Assembly (NCBI RefSeq): GCF_004339805.1
Contig: NZ_SLUI01000007.1
Coordinates: forward strand, 81,061 to 145,060
DNA: 64,000 nt
Reading direction: 5' to 3'
Source: Anaerospora hongkongensis
Lineage (GTDB): Bacteria > Bacillota > Negativicutes > Sporomusales > DSM-15969
Position 1 is the first letter of the stretch. Every line of letters begins with the position of its first letter. The notes beneath the pieces are model-generated. The model worked only from the letters and a program-made list of their open reading frames with translations, searched no databases and was not told where the DNA came from. Positions 62,644 to 64,000 of the stretch are shown one piece after another. The position numbers were made by a program, and so were the translations under genes.

Positions 62644-63642
62644 TTGAAAAATCGGGATTCGAGTATTGATAGTATTCGTGGTTTAGCAGTTTTTACAATG
62701 GTGGCTGCTAATATGGTCCCAGATACTCTGCAAGCAGACTATCCTGAATGGTTCCGATTTTACGGAACATTTTCTGCACCTATATTTATTTTTTTGTCAG
62801 GCATGATGGTTGCGATTACAAGAAGAATAAAGGAATATCATTTTAAATACTATTTGGCTCGAGGGTTTGCCATTTTACTAATCGGTGTCCTGATAGATGT
62901 CTTCTTATGGAGAATATATCCATTCATGACGTATGACATATTATATTTGATTGGTTTAGCAATACCATTATGTTATATTTTAGGTAAAATACCCAAATTT
63001 GCTCAATATTTAGTGGCCGGTTCCATATTGTTTCTTACACCAATTTTCCACAAAATTATAAAATACAGAGAATTTGTTGATTCGTTTTACATTAAAACCT
63101 CTTTCGCTGAGGTGTTAAGTAATAGTTTACCACTAAAAAGTCTTTTTATTGATGGATGGTTTCCAGTATTTCCGTGGCTAGGAATTGCATTCTTAGGTTA
63201 TTTTTTTGGAAATGTACGACTAAATAAATCTAATTATTTGAATAAGATTACAGGAGTTTCTGCCTTTTTAACCTTAACGATAGGTATAATTTTATGGAAT
63301 ACTATTCCTGTCTCAAGATATACAAGAGCGGGATATATTGAGCTGTTCTATCCGCCTGACTTGTCGTTTGTTTTTATAGCGGTAGGAGTAATTCTTTCTG
63401 TATTTCTCATTGTCGATAGGACATATTACTGTAAAGTATATATACCTTTTAGATTATACGGGTGTACTAGTTTGCTGCTGTATATTATTCATTTAATAAT
63501 TATTAATGTTGTTTTTATTCCTCTAAGTGAACAAGGTATAAAATTCGAATTTAAATACTATTATCTGGTTTATCTAGGAGTAATGATAATCTTACTCGGT
63601 GTTGCCTTGGGGGTTAAAATGAGGAAAATAGAGATAAAGTAG
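62644..63642 (+). CDS. Membrane acyltransferase, heparan-alpha-glucosaminide acetyltransferase-like (DUF1624)
   Basis: A 332-residue integral membrane protein with about ten spans. RDSSIDSIRGLAVFTMVAANM is the DUF1624/HGSNAT signature, and FSAPIFIFLSGMMVAITRR and IDGWFPVFPWLGIAFLGYFFG follow. Relatives acetylate sugars across the membrane using acetyl-CoA. Low GC, third gene of the transferred block. TTG 62644 is used because AGGAG lies seven bases upstream; no good ATG exists. Confidence 0.78.
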   Translation: MKNRDSSIDSIRGLAVFTMVAANMVPDTLQADYPEWFRFYGTFSAPIFIFLSGMMVAITRRIKEYHFKYYLARGFAILLIGVLIDVFLWRIYPFMTYDILYLIGLAIPLCYILGKIPKFAQYLVAGSILFLTPIFHKIIKYREFVDSFYIKTSFAEVLSNSLPLKSLFIDGWFPVFPWLGIAFLGYFFGNVRLNKSNYLNKITGVSAFLTLTIGIILWNTIPVSRYTRAGYIELFYPPDLSFVFIAVGVILSVFLIVDRTYYCKVYIPFRLYGCTSLLLYIIHLIIINVVFIPLSEQGIKFEFKYYYLVYLGVMIILLGVALGVKMRKIEIK

Positions 63643-63728
63643 TATATTAACAGAGTATCGTAGTGTTTATAGAAATAATGCAAATCACATGGTGTTCCCG
63701 CCATTTCTCTGTTGCTCTACGAACAAAA

Positions 63729-63770
63729 GGGGCTGCAATGCTTTTAAAAAAGCTTGCGGCAGCCTTTTTT
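63729..63770 (+). terminator. Terminator after the acyltransferase gene
   Basis: AAGGGGCTGC pairs with GCGGCAGCCTT, with inner GC/GC pairing around AAAAA, followed by a run of seven T. It lies ~90 bases after the stop codon and closes the AT-rich block. Confidence 0.75.
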
Positions 63771-63866
63771 TGTTTGGGCATTATCCGGTAGGAATTATGC
63801 TCTTGTTAAGCGAAGTGGTGTATAGTTTTTTTGAGCGGGTGCTCAGAGGAAGGCAGGAAGCTGGAA

Positions 63867-64000
63867 ATGGGAACTGCAGATTTACTGGTAGTAAATGCTT
63901 GTATCTGGACAGGTAATGCCTCAATGCCATTTGCGGAAGCGATTGCGATACAAGGTGAGCGTATTCTGGCAGTTGGCTCTAACCGAGAGCTGGCAGCCTT
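63867..64000 (+). CDS. Amidohydrolase (YtcJ/amidohydrolase 3 type), N-terminal part
   Basis: The frame from ATG 63867 reads MGTADLLVVNACIWTG and AIAIQGERILAVGSNREL up to the window edge. This is the typical N-terminal beta sandwich of metal-dependent amidohydrolases of the YtcJ/imidazolonepropionase group. The metal-binding HxH motif lies beyond the window. CAGGAAG precedes the start. Confidence 0.7.
   Translation, partial: MGTADLLVVNACIWTGNASMPFAEAIAIQGERILAVGSNRELAA

Overview
The window looks like the chromosome of an anaerobic, spore-forming, outer-membrane-bearing Firmicute (Negativicutes, probably Sporomusaceae). The evidence is the combination of two TonB-dependent receptors, sporulation genes (ytrH/ytrI), a collagen-like spore-surface protein, Gram-positive style RNA control (T-box, attenuators, intrinsic terminators) and strictly anaerobic enzymes (glycyl-radical decarboxylase, dissimilatory sulfite reductase, anaerobic haem-cleaving radical SAM enzyme). 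The genus is an inference; no rRNA gene is present.

Layout. 0-2 kb: end of an aminotransferase, then an Lsa-like ABC-F ribosome protection gene behind a leader with a six-codon uORF and three mutually exclusive base pairings. 2-6 kb: hpdB-hpdC-hpdA, a 4-hydroxyphenylacetate decarboxylase system (p-cresol forming) in which the seven reported active-site residues fall at the reference positions. 6-13 kb: a DsrE-like protein, an exported C39-like protein, a small membrane protein, a 965-residue collagen-like protein, a nitroreductase with divergent HxlR regulator, and a LysR regulator facing an epoxyqueuosine-reductase-like iron-sulfur protein. 13.8-18.2 kb: polar amino-acid/cystine-type ABC importer with an M20 amidohydrolase, behind an attenuator. 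18.2-24.7 kb: divergent MocR/EamA pair, cobalamin riboswitch with TonB receptor, 5'-nucleotidase and TPR lipoprotein. 24.8-26.6 kb: MFS transporter under a T-box.

26.6-37.2 kb is an iron/haem island: two Fur-box promoters, each followed by a similar terminator-type leader, drive a zinc-ribbon/substrate-binding-protein fusion without signal peptide, FecCD-type permease, ATPase, an ABC-2 pair, flavodoxin, a HutW/ChuW-like radical SAM enzyme, a second secreted binding protein, a TonB receptor and a ChaN-like haem-binding protein. Together these would carry haem across both membranes and open it anaerobically.

37.5-47.8 kb: an MsbA-like ABC exporter, ytrH-ytrI, a Spx/ArsC-like protein, GNAT, a RibU-like ECF S component, a five-gene nickel/peptide-type importer and a small membrane protein. 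47.9-60.0 kb: a LysR regulator and an eleven-gene sulfite-respiration operon: ferredoxin, dsrA, dsrB, dsrM, dsrK, dsrC, a YeiH-type transporter, an unknown protein, a second DsrM/DsrK-like pair and a CoA-disulfide-reductase/rhodanese fusion. No sulfate-activation genes are present, so the expected substrate is sulfite. 60.0-63.7 kb is clearly AT-richer and holds a nitrilase-family amidase, a MATE exporter and a membrane acyltransferase, probably acquired together. The window ends in the start of an amidohydrolase.
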